Source: Megascapheus bottae (lineage: Eukaryota; Chordata; Mammalia; Rodentia; Geomyidae). From it: a stretch of 64,000 nucleotides of DNA. Positions 36,690 to 49,589 of this stretch are shown here, one piece after another. The first letter of the stretch is position 1; every line of letters starts with the position of its first letter. The DNA lies in assembly GCA_024803745.1 (NCBI GenBank), contig JANJXV010000024.1:11547427-11611426 (forward strand), given 5' to 3'. A program made the translations under genes and the position numbers. Below the pieces are notes generated by a model. The model was not told the origin of the DNA and did no database searches. It saw only the letters and a program-made list of their open reading frames with translations.

Positions 36690-37085
36690 TTTTTTCCTAT
36701 TGAACTCTGCTTTGTGATTTGATGCCCCTGTCAATTAAGTCTCTCTACCTCCCAGCTTTGCATCCTCTGCAGATCTCATTAGTGAGTTGTTTACTCCTTT
36801 TCTGGACCATGAATAGAGCCCCTCAATGAGAAAGTCTTTGGTGTTGACCCCATGTCTCTCACTGTATGGACTGTCACTTAACTGTCTTTTGTTTATCATC
36901 CCTCAGCCACTTTTTAATCTTCAGTAATTGTGTACTGAACCAAGACAATTTGAATTAATTTCCCAAGTAAAATTTCTTGCACTACTGTGCCTAATGCTTT
37001 GGCAAAGGGCAAATTAATAACATCTGCTGCATTTGTGTCATTTATTCAGTCTGAAATTCCTTTGAGTGGATGAAGATGGCAGTAC
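36690..37085 (-). mobile_element. Possible CR1/L3 LINE relic, antisense
   Basis: The + strand has blocks in the order known from complements of CR1/L3 elements: CTTTGCATCCTCTGCAGATC, a GAGCCCC-TCAATGAG block, AGCCACTTTTTAATC, then CTAATGCTTTGGCAAAGGGC and ACATCTGCTGCATTTG. This recalls the amniote CR1 text 'AATGCTTTGCTAAAGTCCA...ACATCCACTGC'. Recognition is by eye on a very diverged sequence. Confidence 0.45.
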
Positions 37086-38544
37086 AAAGCTATCATTTTC
37101 ATTAGTTCCTCCCCACAAGGGTGCCAGTTCCAACAGATTTTCTTGCCCCTGACCTTGGTCACTGGTTTTTCTTTATGGTTATCACTAGTGATATCAGCAG
37201 TGGTACAGAATGCTCTTCCATTGACTTTGCTTTCCAGTGCACTGCTTGGCCATTAATCCTTTTAGAGAAACATTGTAAGCTTTGGGGAAAGGGCAGCCTG
37301 TTAACTTCTCTGACTTCTTGGGTCAGCTCAGCTGCCTGCCTAGGAGCTGACGAGCTTCCTTGGAGCTCTGAAGCACTTTTTCCCCAGGCTGTGGAGCGGG
37401 AGCACAACATGGCAAGGGGGAATAATGATCTGACAACCTTTCTCATGATTTGATGGGAGCTTAGGGAGTGGCATGTTAGGTGCTTATTGGGAGACCAGGA
37501 GAGATAGAAGACAGATGAGGAAGAATACTAATGTACAGCATGCCAGTTGCTTTCCAGCATATCCACCAGCAGCTCTTCCACCTCCACAGCTCAGCTCTCA
37601 CTGGTTTGCTGACCCTTGGAGGTGCCTTCATTTTGATGTCTGCTTTTGGAAAACCCCATTATGTCTCAAATCCCTGGCCCATTTAGAGGAAGCCATCCTG
37701 TTTTGTTTAAAGGATAAATAAGCCTCACCGTCCTCAAAGATAGCCTTCCTTTCTAGTTCAGTTGTCTATCATCAGCTATATCCTCCCTCATTACCTTGTG
37801 TCCCAGTAAGATAAGGTTTTGGCATTTGCTCACTTACTCTTAGGCCTTGTTTTACTGATGGGCTCCATTGAAAAGCCATTGATTTTTGTCCCAGGATTCT
37901 GAAAGCTCCAATGTTTGTCTTCTGGTTTAGGGTTTTTTGTTTGTTTTTTCAAAAGGAATATTTAGTATAGCTGACAATTAGATACAGTTTCTTTATGTAC
38001 ATTTCTCTGTGACACCCCTGGATCTGATCCCTCTTTTTAGAGGCATCTTATGGGCTCCTTGGGAATATAACACCTTATTTCTTTTTTGTATCATTCTAAT
38101 GATTAATCTCCAGATTCGTTTTCCATTATTTTCAAATTCTCATTTTATTTCTGTATTTCTTTGTCCATTGATCTGGTATTCCTAGTCTGGATAAGTGTTC
38201 TAAACTTTCCACAGAGATTTTGACTCCTTAGGGGAATAACTTTTACCTCCTTCTGAGGTATTCTCAAGACAGTAAATCATTATAAGGACTTACTGTTCTT
38301 TCTAAAGAACTCTAAAAATACCTCATATACTTATACTTTGAATGTGATATCAAACACCCCCTTTGATTTTGGAGAGATTAGAATGGAGCTAGATGGTTTT
38401 CATGTGGGCTTTTATTGAACATGGCATAGATACCAAAGATAACCTCTCTTAAGTAGAGTCAGATCAATGCCTGGCTGTATGCCATATTTTCTTTAGGTAT
38501 ACAAACATGGGCATTCTCTCATCACTTGCTTTAAAACTATACTA
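37086..38544. other. Plain intron
   Basis: Nothing recognised. Confidence 0.55.
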
Positions 38545-38655
38545 GTTTAGCCAGGCATGATGGTACATGCCTCTCAACGCTTGGGAGATTGGGAACATGG
38601 GTTGAAACTTTGAGGAAAGCATGGGCTACATCTAGATACCCTGTCTCAAAAGTAA
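38545..38655 (+). repeat. Old B1-like SINE relic, sense
   Basis: AGCCAGGCATGATGGTACATG, CAACGCTTGGGAGATTGGG, CATGGGCTACATCTAG and CCCTGTCTCAAAAG are in B1 order. Confidence 0.65.
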
Positions 38656-38768
38656 GCAGACTTTTTAAGAATTTCTAGAAACTGGCCTGCCACAGGAAAA
38701 CAAAGAAGTTCTGTGAGTTGAGAGCTTTTTTTCAAGACACCTTTTAATATAAGAGTTTATGACTTGCG

Positions 38769-38964
38769 ACCAGGAGTTTGGCCTAGTGGTAGAGTGCTTG
38801 CCTAGCATGCACGAAGACCCAGGTTCGATTCCTAGGTACCACATACATAGAAAAAAAGCCAGAAGTGGTGCTGAGGCTCAAGTGGTAGAGCTCTAGCCTT
38901 GAGAAAGTCCAAGGACAGTGCTCAGATCCTGAGCTCAAACCCAGGACTGGCAAAAAAAAAAAAA
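38769..38964 (+). repeat. IDL-Geo-like SINE, sense
   Basis: TGGCCTAGTGGTAGAGTGC, AGGTTCGATTCC (good B box), CAAGTGGTAGAGCTCTAGCC, CCAGGACTGGC-A(n). A likely target-site duplication is AAGAGTTTATGACTTG at 38751 and AAGAGATTATGATTTG at 38965 (two differences). Confidence 0.94.
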
Positions 38965-38986
38965 AAGAGATTATGATTTGAAGGTA

Positions 38987-39024
38987 GGACACACACACAA
39001 ACACACACACACACACACACACTC

Positions 39025-39082
<58 letters not shown>

Positions 39083-39136
39083 TCTGTCTCTCTCTCTGTC
39101 TCTCTCTCTCTCTGTCTCTGTCTGTCTCTGTCTCTC

Positions 39137-39226
<90 letters not shown>
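38987..39226 (+). repeat. Compound (CA)n(CT)n microsatellite, about 240 bp
   Basis: (CA)n from 38990 to 39021, then nearly 200 bp of (CT)n with sporadic TG interruptions (39027-39224). The - strand is pure purine over most of it. It sits directly beyond the SINE at 38769. Confidence 0.97.
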
Positions 39227-41647
39227 TCTCTGAGGAAAGACATTAATGCCCCAGCCTGACTATGAGGAAACAATTATATTGAGAAGATTTAAATGATTCA
39301 TTTTGGACATATGTAATGAGGTTAAGGTTGTCTCAAGAGAATAAAAAGTTAGACTCTTTTATATTTTCTTCTGTATTCAGTTTCTTGGTTGCACAGTTAG
39401 GATTCAGAAAACTTGATGATGTTCTCTTTCTCTGAGAGGCAAACATCTCTTCCCTGGCTCCTCTTAGCAATCACCCCTGTTTGAGCAAACTCTCTCTCCT
39501 GCCTTACTGCATCTCCAAACTCCAAACCCCCAACAAGCATCAAATCCTTGCTTTTTTTTTCAGTGATTGACAGGTCCCTCTTATTGTAGGCTTTTGCCTG
39601 AAGCTCTGGGAAAATTGCTGACAATTCCATCTCATAGCTTTGATACTTGTTGGTGACTCTTCCTTCCCTGAGCCATTATACTGTGCATTTGTAAGAAGGG
39701 TATAACTTTCATTGGGTATCTCTCCTGATAGAATTACTGGAGCTGCAGAGTGTTTTTCCAATTTCCAAACATTTATACCCATCACTTATAAGTATGTTTT
39801 AACTGAAGTGTTTTCATTACTGCTGGGAAGGAAATATCTTTGTCTTTTATTCATGGCCTAGTACAGGGCAGTACTAGTGGTTTTCTGACATAGAAAGTTT
39901 TTCTGTAGCATTTTGTAAATGAGAAAACTGCTGATGGAGCTCCTTATATCTGTATCTGGATTACTCACAGATTATAAACAATCTCTGCACTTCTTGTTGC
40001 TAAAAGTATATGATAACTCATATACTCAGTGGTAGAATGCTTGCTTACTATGTACAAGACTACCCTGGGTTTGATCTCCAGCTCTACCAAAACAAAATAA
40101 ATGAAAACACAAAGCTTCAAGTCCTTTTAAAGTGAAGAAATCATACTAGTTTTGTACCATTTGAACTTTGAAGCAAGTATCATTTATTTCTTTACCAATC
40201 CATTGAGAAAAGTAGTAGAAAATTGGAGTATGAGTTCCTAATAGGAATTTGTATACTTGAAACTGTAAAACTGATCTGTCCTATTATGGTGTAGATCCAT
40301 GTAGGTCTTTCCTCTGTGAAAAACCATCTATTCAGAGTTGCTTTGTCTTGTATGTGATTGCCTTGCATTCAGTTCTTCTCCTTTTCTTGAGTGTATACCC
40401 TGGGTTCTAGCCTGAGGGATAAAAGTAGTGAACAAAAAAGATAGTAGATTCTGCTCTTTACAAAGCATGTAGTCTCAGAGGGTCAGGCATTAAGTAATTT
40501 TAATAGTACCTCTGGATGTTGCCATTTTTCCAACTTCTTCCCTTTATCTGCTTTCTTCACCCTTCCTTTTTCATTATTATTATTAACACTGCTTACCTTA
40601 CTTCTTTTTTATTCCATCTTTCACTTCTATTAAGTTTTCCCATGAGAGTATCTCCCTGAAATTCTTCTTTTCTGTTCAGCTTCAGTTCTTATCTTCTCAA
40701 TAGTTTAATGGTACGGCTTTAAAGAAACCACGATTTCTCACTTTGAATCTAATGACCTCAACAAGTAAAAATTCTCTTTGACTATTGAATAGTGTTAAAA
40801 ACAGAGCTTCTACTTGAAGTTTTCCCCCTTTCCTTCACTGTTTAATTGTAGATTCCTGTAACACCAGGATACTGTTGGATTTTTTAGCTCAAGCATCATA
40901 GAAAGAGTCAGATGAATTATCTTCTGCTCTCTTAACCCAGTTGCATTACCTCATGCCAGTGCAAGTTGGATACCAGTACAGAGAAAGGAGACAGGCTTTT
41001 AAACATCATCCTGGTCTTTTCTCTTCATTAACCCTTGAATGCTCAGCCCCCCTATATTTGGGGCTTGCAAAGTATTGTCACAGTCATGAGGTTACTAATA
41101 GTGGGGAGAGAGATAGATTGTTGGGAAATAGGTTAGATCAGCTATTGCAAGTGGATGTGATAACAGGAAAATGCATTAAAAGAGCTGGTGTGGGGAAGTG
41201 ATTTGACGACACAGCTGAATGGGGAAATTTAGCTTTTTCCTTTCTTCAGAAAAGATGATGCACTCAACATCCGAATAGCAGTAATCAATCTGCATTTAAG
41301 GCAGCACAAATGGCCACTTCTGGAGAGCTGTATAATGCCTCCATTCCAAAGAGTTTTCTCCTTCAGGGTATTAAGAGGATCTGTCACTCCCTTCGTCCTC
41401 TTCTCTTCTCTTCTCTTCCACCCCTACCCCCCCCCCCAGTTCTTTCTGACATAAGGCAAGTTATTAGAATTTATTTGATAACCACAACTCTGGGGTAAAG
41501 CTAGAAGAGCTGTACATGTTCTGTTGTGTACCAAGCTGGTACCCACCAAAAAAAAAAAAAAAGAGGGGAATAAGAATAGGGGTGGGAGACTGACTTGGAT
41601 ATATTTACATGTGGAAATGTCGCAGAGAACCTTTCCCTTGTACAACT
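39227..41647. other. Plain intron apart from the ID copy at 40020
   Basis: A short poly-C run (41428-41438) and poly-A (41547-41561) are the only other features. 40370-40500 may hold an L2/MIR-like relic, too faint to call. Confidence 0.5.
40020..40105 (+). repeat. ID-like SINE, sense
   Basis: CTCAGTGGTAGAATGCTTGC, CTACCCTGGGTTTGATCTCC, CAGCTCTACCAAAACAAAAT. A single tRNA-like ID monomer with a decayed A tail. Confidence 0.7.
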
Positions 41648-41969
41648 AATATTTTTTTCTTTTTCTTTTTTTATTGTGATATATAGAGGAGTTACAGTTA
41701 TATTTGCCAGATAGAGGGCACATTACTTCTCACACATTGATACCCCTTCTTGTGGTTTTTGTCCCCATTTACCCCCATACCCTCTACCAATAATCTTGTT
41801 TTCCCCCCTTCCCTTTCCTATTTCAAATAAACGTATATACAATATGCCAGGTAACAAAGTCATATACCATAACAATATGAGATTAATCAAAGGGCAACAA
41901 AAGAGAAGAGAAATAACATAGTACATTAAGAAGAACAATAACACAAGATATGCTCTTGTTTCCATATTC
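41648..41969 (-). mobile_element. 5'-truncated L1 3' end, antisense
   Basis: The sequence starts with a T-rich tail and TTTTTTTATTGTGATATATA, then GTTACAGTTATATTTGCCAG, TTGATACCCC, a C-rich tract and ACAATATGAGATTAATCAA. It closely matches the 5661 and 49262 elements. It is cut off near 41969 and followed at once by an antisense IDL-Geo SINE. Confidence 0.85.
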
Positions 41970-42166
41970 TGCTTGCCAGTCCTAGGGCTTGAACTCAGGG
42001 CTTGGGCATTGTCCTTGGATACTTTTTGCTCAAGGTTAGCACTCTGCCACTTGAGTCTCAGCCCCCACTTCTGGCTTTTTCTGTGTATGTGTTACCGAGG
42101 AATTAAACCCAGGGCTTCATGTATGTGGAGAGAGCACTCTACCACTAGGCCACACTCCCAGCCCAC
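41970..42166 (-). repeat. IDL-Geo-like SINE, antisense
   Basis: GCCAGTCCTAGGGCTTGAAC, CTTTTTGCTCAAGGTTAGC, GTTACCGAGGAATTAAACC, CTCTACCACTAGGCCACAC, CCCAGCCC. It abuts the L1 3' end at 41648 with no T-run of its own. Confidence 0.9.
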
Positions 42167-43689
42167 AACTCATGTATTCTAATCAAAGAAAAAAAAGTAA
42201 AGGAAATCCCCTTCACTTAATTTCTTCTGTAATCTAAGACTGTGTTGGTTGTTTTCCTTTAAAAGAAATTTTTCTAGACTGCCCTTTCCAGATGATTTTG
42301 TCATAGTTGCTTCTACACCCCTCCCAGTGATTAATTTTATCTATTCAGAAAATTTGTGACCAGTGCTTCTCACTGTCCTCTTCCTAAAAAGATGTTGCTC
42401 CTTTCACAAGATATTTATCCATTTAAAGATCTTTGTACTGGGAATATCATTTTACTGCAAAAGAAGCTATAACCATGAAATGATGATACTTGACCCTTGA
42501 CTTCCTTGAATGTCTTATAATTTGACTTCCCAAATGACTGGTTCTCATATAGCAACATCAGTGCCACTTGAAGATCTTGTTAAAATGTGAATTTTCAGAT
42601 GAGCCTTTCCCCATCCCATTTCTTTAACATATTCTTTATGTGGTTAAGAAGCTTAAGTTAATTGTTTAGTCTTCCTTATTGCTGGATTCAATAATGATGG
42701 TTGTAAGTAAAAGAGAGTGTGGTATAAAATTGATAAGCTTTGGATGACTTTAGTGCATCCAAGCTCTTTTTTTCCTCCTTGGCTCCTTTTTGTTCTGTCT
42801 CTCCCTCTGCATTTCTGCCCCCTTACTTCCATTCCTTCTGAGTAGCTCTACCAGCTCTTGTCTAATTTAATGTGAAATCATCTCGAGTGGTATAGGGCTT
42901 GCTTGGCTTGGCTCCTTTGCAATGTCATCTGGCTGAATGGGTCTGAGAGCTGAATTTCTCAGAAGGTATATTCTTCTCCTACTTTTGTCATAATCCTTGG
43001 AATTCTCTTAGGAGGATGATAATTCAAATAATTAATCACTAATACATCAGGGCATACAGTTTCATAGCTGGTTGTAAAGGGAAAATCTCCTTCGTAGCCT
43101 TTTGCTTTTTTTTTGCAGGGATTCTTTGCATCTCAATTTCTTATCAATTCCCTTGTGCATTTCTATTTTATCTTAAGCCTCCTCCTGACATCTCCTCCCC
43201 TCCTGCTCTGGACCCCAAAACTGAGAAGGATTACTTCCCATTCTGTTTTCTTTTACATCAAGTTCAGAAAACCAAATCTTGAAAGGACAGCAGTGAATCT
43301 TTTCCAGTAGGCCCAAATCAGTTAGCTCACATAATGTATTTGAAAGAATCGTGCTTTTCCTTGGTCAACGGGCATATTAAAATTATCTGTAACTGATTAA
43401 TTCATTCACATCATTGGGACAAATAAGTATATTTGGTACATACAACTATTCATTTTATATGGTTTTAGTGTCAACCTAACTGTTTAAATCACAATTTGTA
43501 TCATGAAAGGATAGATACATATATGTAGACAGACTGAATAGGGTAATCCATAAATAAGAATTCATACAGCCAGGCATCTTCTGTCTGGTTACTTTGGGGG
43601 AAAGGATATGTAAAACAAATACAAAAATACTTTCTAGCCTTGTGCCCCAGCAGTGGCAGTTCTGTGAATTTATCTTAAGATTAATTAGT
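42167..43689. other. Plain intron
   Basis: Nothing recognised. Confidence 0.55.
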
Positions 43690-43990
43690 GAATTGCCAGT
43701 CAGTTTATCTAAAAGCTATTCCTCATGGCATTATTTATAATAGTGCAAGGATTATTTTCACAGAAATACCTAGCAATAGGGGATTGACTAAATTATGAAA
43801 CATGCATCCATATGATGGATTTACTGAATAAGCATTAAAAATGATGTGAAGAAATTAATAACACAGGGAAATGTTCATTTAGCTGTTGTTTTCAGTAAAA
43901 TAAAAATGAGCCTACAAAACTTTTTCCACAGTGGTACCATTTTTTTAAAAGTCTAAGTGGGTGGATATGTGTGTATAAACACTCAGAAAA
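43690..43990 (+). mobile_element. Old L1 (L1M-like) 3' ORF2/3' UTR relic, sense
   Basis: Contains GGCATTATTTATAATAGTGC, CAATAGGGGATTGACTAAAT, ATGAAACATGCATCCATATGATGGA and AAGCATTAAAAATGATGTG. This is the typical order near the ORF2 end of ancient mammalian L1s. Highly diverged. A (TG)n tract follows at 44046. Confidence 0.65.
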
Positions 43991-44043
43991 CATTAAGGGA
44001 GATTTATCTTGGAATAGGATTATGAATCATTGTTTCCCATAAT

Positions 44044-44045
<2 letters not shown>

Positions 44046-44089
<44 letters not shown>

Positions 44090-44103
44090 TGTGTGTGTGT
44101 GTG
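44046..44103 (+). repeat. (TG)n microsatellite
   Basis: About 29 TG units, with one TA interruption near 44082. Confidence 0.97.
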
Positions 44104-47020
44104 ATAGACCTTGTGATCAAAACCGTGAAAGCTGTGCAACCAGTGTCATTGAGGCAGTTTTAAGTAATCTTACCTTTCTGGGGCCGTAACCTGCTAGTGG
44201 CTATTTCTGTACAGCAGTTGAAGTCCTTAGATCCTAATCCAGGACCTGTATCTGTAGCAACTGTCAAGTCTGTCCATGTGCAGGTTATTCTCTTCCATGA
44301 GCTCATAATCCTTCCTCTCTCAGTTTTCCTGCCACTATAGACTGGTTGTCATTTTTAGCACAATAGCATGTGTCTTCATTTTTTACTTATATTAGTCTTA
44401 GATGAGAGAATGACCTAGAGTTCTTTGTTATTTGCTTCACTGCCTCATAATACATACTGAGTCATTAGTCTGCCTACCTCCCTTGGCCGAAGAACTCAAT
44501 TTCCTCATTTGTAGTCTGTGTGCTCTTCATCTTTTCTGTCTTTCTTACCAATAATTCTCATTTCGTAGAAAAGGCAGCTGTATATATAATCTTACCCTAA
44601 CACATACCTGCACTTGTGCCTGCTCTGTGTCTTATTTTCTAGTGCAGTACTTTTTAGTGCTACTTCTTCCAGTTGCCCAGGAACCAGTAGAAAGACCAAA
44701 GGAATTGCTTCTTGCTGCCATATTTCAGTGATCTCTGTGTTTGGCTCAAGCTAAAACACCATATTCATCAATGTGCCCAGAAACCATGACAAGTGCCATG
44801 GAGGTTTTTTCTGATTTTCAACCTTTTCTGTTGGAATTATTTTCCTTTCTTCGGAGTCATTTCCTGCCACTTGGTTCTGTTTTATTGTTTAGAGTGGTCA
44901 GAATCCTAGTCTTCCCCAATCTTTCCATAGCCGCTGCCACTCAGACTCTTGCCCAGTTCTTCTAATGCCAGGGGACTTGGGACTAGTGCTAGATTCTTGT
45001 CAAGCTATCTCTTCATCTGCCCTGGAGGTCATGCAATGACTCATGTAGAGGAGAATGAAGAAGCCTCATTTTGTTGCCTTACAGACACTTTTGCATTGTT
45101 CATGTCTTCAATATGAAGTCTTTTCAGCATTCTGCGCTTTAACAATCACTCACCAAGTATGTATTTGTTTAGCTTTAACAATCACATTTTTAATTGAACT
45201 AGGAATTGCCCTGTGTTTATATAATACTGTGAACATAGATCTGTGTTAAATATCATAACAAATATTAAGGAGAACATCCTAATCCTCAAAGGGCCTGCAT
45301 TCTAGTTGTAGAAATGAAGATGAACACATGAAGGGAAGTGAAAGTTGTGTGTTACAGTTTACAGTTGCGTTTTGGACTGAGAGACACGGGTACTTGGGCA
45401 TGAACATATGCAACTTAACTGTCATTTCAAAGGAATTCATAGATATTCCCCACATCTTAACTGTTGCTAACCTAGAGCCCAGCTTCAAACATTTTATGTG
45501 ACTTCTATATTATAGCGGTGGTAAGATTGTTGCTACAGATATGTGACAGACTTTTCATTCTGTGTACTGAAAGACAGACAAGATCAAGAGGAAGTTAAAC
45601 CCCAGGGGACACACATAATTGAGAAGTTACATGGAAGGCTTCTAGAGCAAACGGACCTAATTGGTTTCAAAGGAATGATATGGAAATCATGCAAAGACAT
45701 AACTGGGACCACATAGTAAAGACTAGTGAAAAACCTAGCATACGGCTTTCCACTTAGTTTCTCTGAGTGGTAGTCTTTGTTTGAGTGAAATGATGATATA
45801 AATTTTGATTGAGAGACCATGATGATGATACACAGTGTAGAATCAAAGTGACATGTATGCATTATCAAAAAGGACTGAGTGAATTGACTTAAAATACTTA
45901 AGTTACCTTGATATAAATTGATAAGTGCCTAAATTGAAAAGGTTTTAAAATGGTGAAATGAACACTATTAAGGAACAAAGTAGTGCTTCATGTGGGGGAT
46001 GAAACAAAGGAGAATTGTGGGACAGGCAGGCTCTGGTGACCAGGGGAGCAGTGTTAAAGGGAAATTAAAGATGAGGAAGCACAGCTAGGAGCTCCTGACC
46101 TATTAACATTGTCACCTCCCTCACCCGGTCATCTCCCCCCAACTCTCTAACACATGCCATTTCTACTTTCCATTACTTTATTGTCTCTAGATCTTTTCAT
46201 CATTAAAGCAGTTCTTTTTTTGTGAAAGCTTTTGCTCTCTATACTTCAAGGTGACTTGTAGATATTCCTAGCATCCTACCTGAAGCTCACTAACGTCCCC
46301 AGGGTAAGAATTTCCGACACAGCACCCATTTTATGATTGTGGTAAGATTGACTGTCACTATAAATTCTTTGAATTTCTTGGAATAAGTACAAAACTATTT
46401 GTTCTGAATAACATTCTGCCATCACTGAATTGGTGAGAAGCTACCATGACGATTGAGCTGTTCATTAGGTACTGACATCCAACTGGGCAAGAAAGAGTTC
46501 TTGGACCTAGAGAGTCTTAGTGTGAGGTCTTAGGTGTGAAAGAAATGCAAGATGCTGCTCCTGCAGTGGGGATGGGGTTACCGCTCTTAACACTGCTCAT
46601 CTACCTTTGCAAATTGGTGAAAATTACCTGGTAGAGGGAGGTTAGTAACTTCAATGTGAGTAAGTTTCAAGCTTGGCTATTACAGAAAGACTTAGTGATT
46701 GAGATGGAGATCACCTCCCTCTGTGCAAAAAACACACTGCCCTTATGAGTCCTGGGAAAAAAAAAACATAGCAAGCTATTTTCATTCCTCTCCTGACAAT
46801 GGTGGTTCTGTCCATTCCTGGTATTGTTGGTCTTTGCCATCTTTGAATGCTGTGTCTGAAAAAAAGAAAGCTCATGAGGCAGGCAGGTTATATTCTGCCC
46901 CGCTGCGTCTATTCCCTTGGCCAGACTGAACACCAATCTGCCTTTGTAAAGAAGCTGCCATGCAGTAGAAGTCGAGAATTCAGTAGTTTTGGTCCTTGCC
47001 TAAGGAAAACAAATACATAC

Positions 47021-47049
47021 ACATATATATCTGCATATATATATATATC

Positions 47050-47080
<31 letters not shown>
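47021..47080 (+). repeat. (TA)n/(TG)n microsatellite
   Basis: ATATAT runs broken by CTGC and CTGTGTGTG. The long self-complementary (TA)n part is 47059-47080. Confidence 0.93.
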
Positions 47081-48344
47081 CTGTTGTTAATAGGAGGCAG
47101 TGTGAAAGATCGTTAGTGTTCTCAGTTGCACAGGACACAGACTTGCTCTCCCATCCACCCATGTTACAAAGACAGAGCTCTCTGCTGGTGCTGGAGAAGA
47201 GGCTCGATCATGCAGGGTGCCAAGAGGAGCTCCCTGGAGACAGGATGAGTAGACCAACCACACACACAAATTACTTTCCATGGCTCAATCTGAAGACTAC
47301 TTTAGCAATCTGTAGACTACTCCTTCTGTGAACCCTGTGTCCTCGAACAAAGTTGCATGCAGTAAGCTCACCTCATTTGCAGATATTTCATGCAGGTTTG
47401 AGCAAGTACGGTCAAAAAATAAGGAGATAATTGAAAGGGATTTCAGAACAAAGATTTTGGGTTTCTCTGAGCATACACTACTCTGTTAATGCAGAGAAGC
47501 TCTCAGTCCTTGGTAATCATCGCTTGTGTTTAGATGGTTATGTGATCTGATGAGTGTTTTCCTATCCTTAATTTTGTGAAAATATGCCTCCCCAAAACAA
47601 ATGATGCCCCAAAGGCATCATTAGTGTGCTTAATTTAAGTGATAAAGTGAAATTTTTAGACTCACCGAAAGGCAGCATGTCTTTAGTAGAAGTTGGCTGG
47701 CATTATGGGAAAAATGAATCAAGCCTCCACAGTAGTCAACATACAGAGCACAAAATATGACTTTAAGAAACATTATATTAGTGGGTACAGCACTAACTTT
47801 TATGATGGTGATGTATCCTACTGTGTGCAATTTCAAGTTATGAATGCTTAGATCAACTATATACATGGTAGAAGTAAATGAGTAATTTTAGAGTATTGAA
47901 CTCTTAGATATCCTGAGCATTCCTCAGTGGTGATTCTCTGGTGATGTGGTATATGTCAAATACCAAGAATTTGCTGTACTCCTTTGTGAAGAACAACAAA
48001 TGTATCACTGCTCTCCCGGAGTAGTCCCTCCTAGATTCTTTTTCAAGCTGGACCAGCAGTTAGTATCCACCTTCTGCCAGTCAGAGGGAGATTTTGCTGA
48101 ACATAGCTCATGCAGGCTTATCTCTGTAGCAATGTGGAAACAAAAACCAAGGTGATTAGATACAGGAAGAGATCTAAAAGAAGACTGAGCACTATCACTC
48201 TCAAACTTGGTAGCCTGGGAGGCACCATTTGAACTCAGTAGTTAACTACCTCCTGTGAATCGGTTTAGTCTCTTTTGTTAAGAATTAATAAAACAAGAAA
48301 AGTTACTTTAGTTTACTTGTTGTGGTTTGTTTTAGGGGGACAGA

Positions 48345-48425
48345 GTTTTTCTGTACCTCCTCCCTCCCAATCTCCCTGGTAGCTGGGGTTGCCCCACACT
48401 CAGCTCTCAGGTGCACCTTTCTTGT
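48345..48425 (-). repeat. Old B1/7SL-like relic, antisense
   Basis: GGGACAGAGTTTTTCTGTAC, CTCCCTGGTAGCTGGGG and CTCTCAGGTGCACC match the complement of a 7SL-derived SINE. Confidence 0.5.
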
Positions 48426-49261
48426 TACCTTTTTATATGCCAGAAATTTATCTAACTTAACAATTATCTAAAAAAAAAAAAAGATGCCTGTCTTTGAAGA
48501 ATTTCCAAAATTAATGCCTGAAGGCAAGTAAGCATCTGATAATATGCTCTTTAGGAATAAGATAAAACATAAATTAGATGCATTTTAAGAAGATGTTAAG
48601 ACTTAATTTTAAAGAATTTTACTGCCACATGTCTACATTACTGTCCATGTTTCCTACTTTTAAGTGTTACTTTCTTTTTGGGAGTCTTAGTCTTAAGTCT
48701 TAAGTTCACTGCAATGGGGGGTTAGGAGGGCTACTTTAGGCATCAGAAAGCAGAAATGTAGTTTTTAGCACTTCACTGCTTTTGCCTTGAGAACCTTGCC
48801 TTTTTGTCTTGCTCCTCAAGCCGTGGGCTTTTTTCCTTCTAGATATGAGGTCCTCTTCATCCCAGGAACAGCCACAGGCTCTACAGTGCTCTTACATGAA
48901 CCTGCCTGTTCAGAGGACAGACCTATTTATTTTCCTTCTCCATGTTAGATGAAGCTAAGGCTGCAGGCATCTGGTGCCCTAATGGACCCTACAGAAAACT
49001 CAGCCTGTTTCCCCTTACAGGAGTGGGATACAATGGAGGGAGGAGGTTGAGGATGACTGGACTTGCCTGGCCTTCTGAAGACTGCCCCTTCCAGTTTACC
49101 ATAGCAAAACCAGGAGGGCCTAATGAAAGGCCTCTTCCATCTCGGCTTCTGTTCTGTTGGTTTGTGATATGCCAGGGGACACTTTGATAATGATCTCTGG
49201 TCAGTGACCCTCAGCAGGATCCTGAATGGTAATAGACTACTCATGAAGGAAAATAGTCTAA

Positions 49262-49560
49262 CCTATTTTTTTTATTTTTTTATTGTAATTAATAAAGGCA
49301 TTACAGTTATATTCGCCAGACAGAAGGTGCATTACTTCTTACACTTTGATACCCCTTCTCATGTTTTTGTCCCCATTTCCCTCATCCAACCCCTTCCCCT
49401 CATCTTGTTTTTCCTCCTTCCCTTTCCTATTTCAAATAAATATACAATATGCCCTGTAACAAAGTCAGATACTGTAACAATATGAGATTAACCAAGGGGC
49501 AACAAAAGAGATGAGAAATAACATAGTACATTAAGAACAACAATCACACATTACTTCTAT
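49262..49560 (-). mobile_element. 5'-truncated L1 3' end, antisense
   Basis: T-run, TTATTGTAATTAATAAAGGC, ATTACAGTTATATTCGCCAG, TTGATACCCC, then C-rich DNA and AACAATATGAGATTAACCAA. It is near-identical in layout to the 41648 and 5661 elements and is about 300 bp long before truncation. Confidence 0.85.
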
Positions 49561-49589
49561 TTCTTTTCTTTCTCTTTCTTTTGTTTGTT

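Larger units (their letters stand above)
44104..49261. other. Repeat-poor intron
   Basis: About 5.1 kb with only the TA/TG microsatellite (47021), a faint B1 relic (48345) and short poly-A runs. Confidence 0.55.

Noticed and set aside
37121..37453. 110-codon + strand and overlapping 95-codon - strand open frames
   Set aside because: Both strands are open over the same stretch without family features, as expected where local stop density is low.
38971..39273. Arg-Glu and Ser-Leu repeat 'proteins'
   Set aside because: Direct translation of the (CT)n microsatellite.
46985..47331. Ile/Tyr-rich open frames around the TA repeat
   Set aside because: Translation of the (TA)n/(TG)n tract extended by chance.
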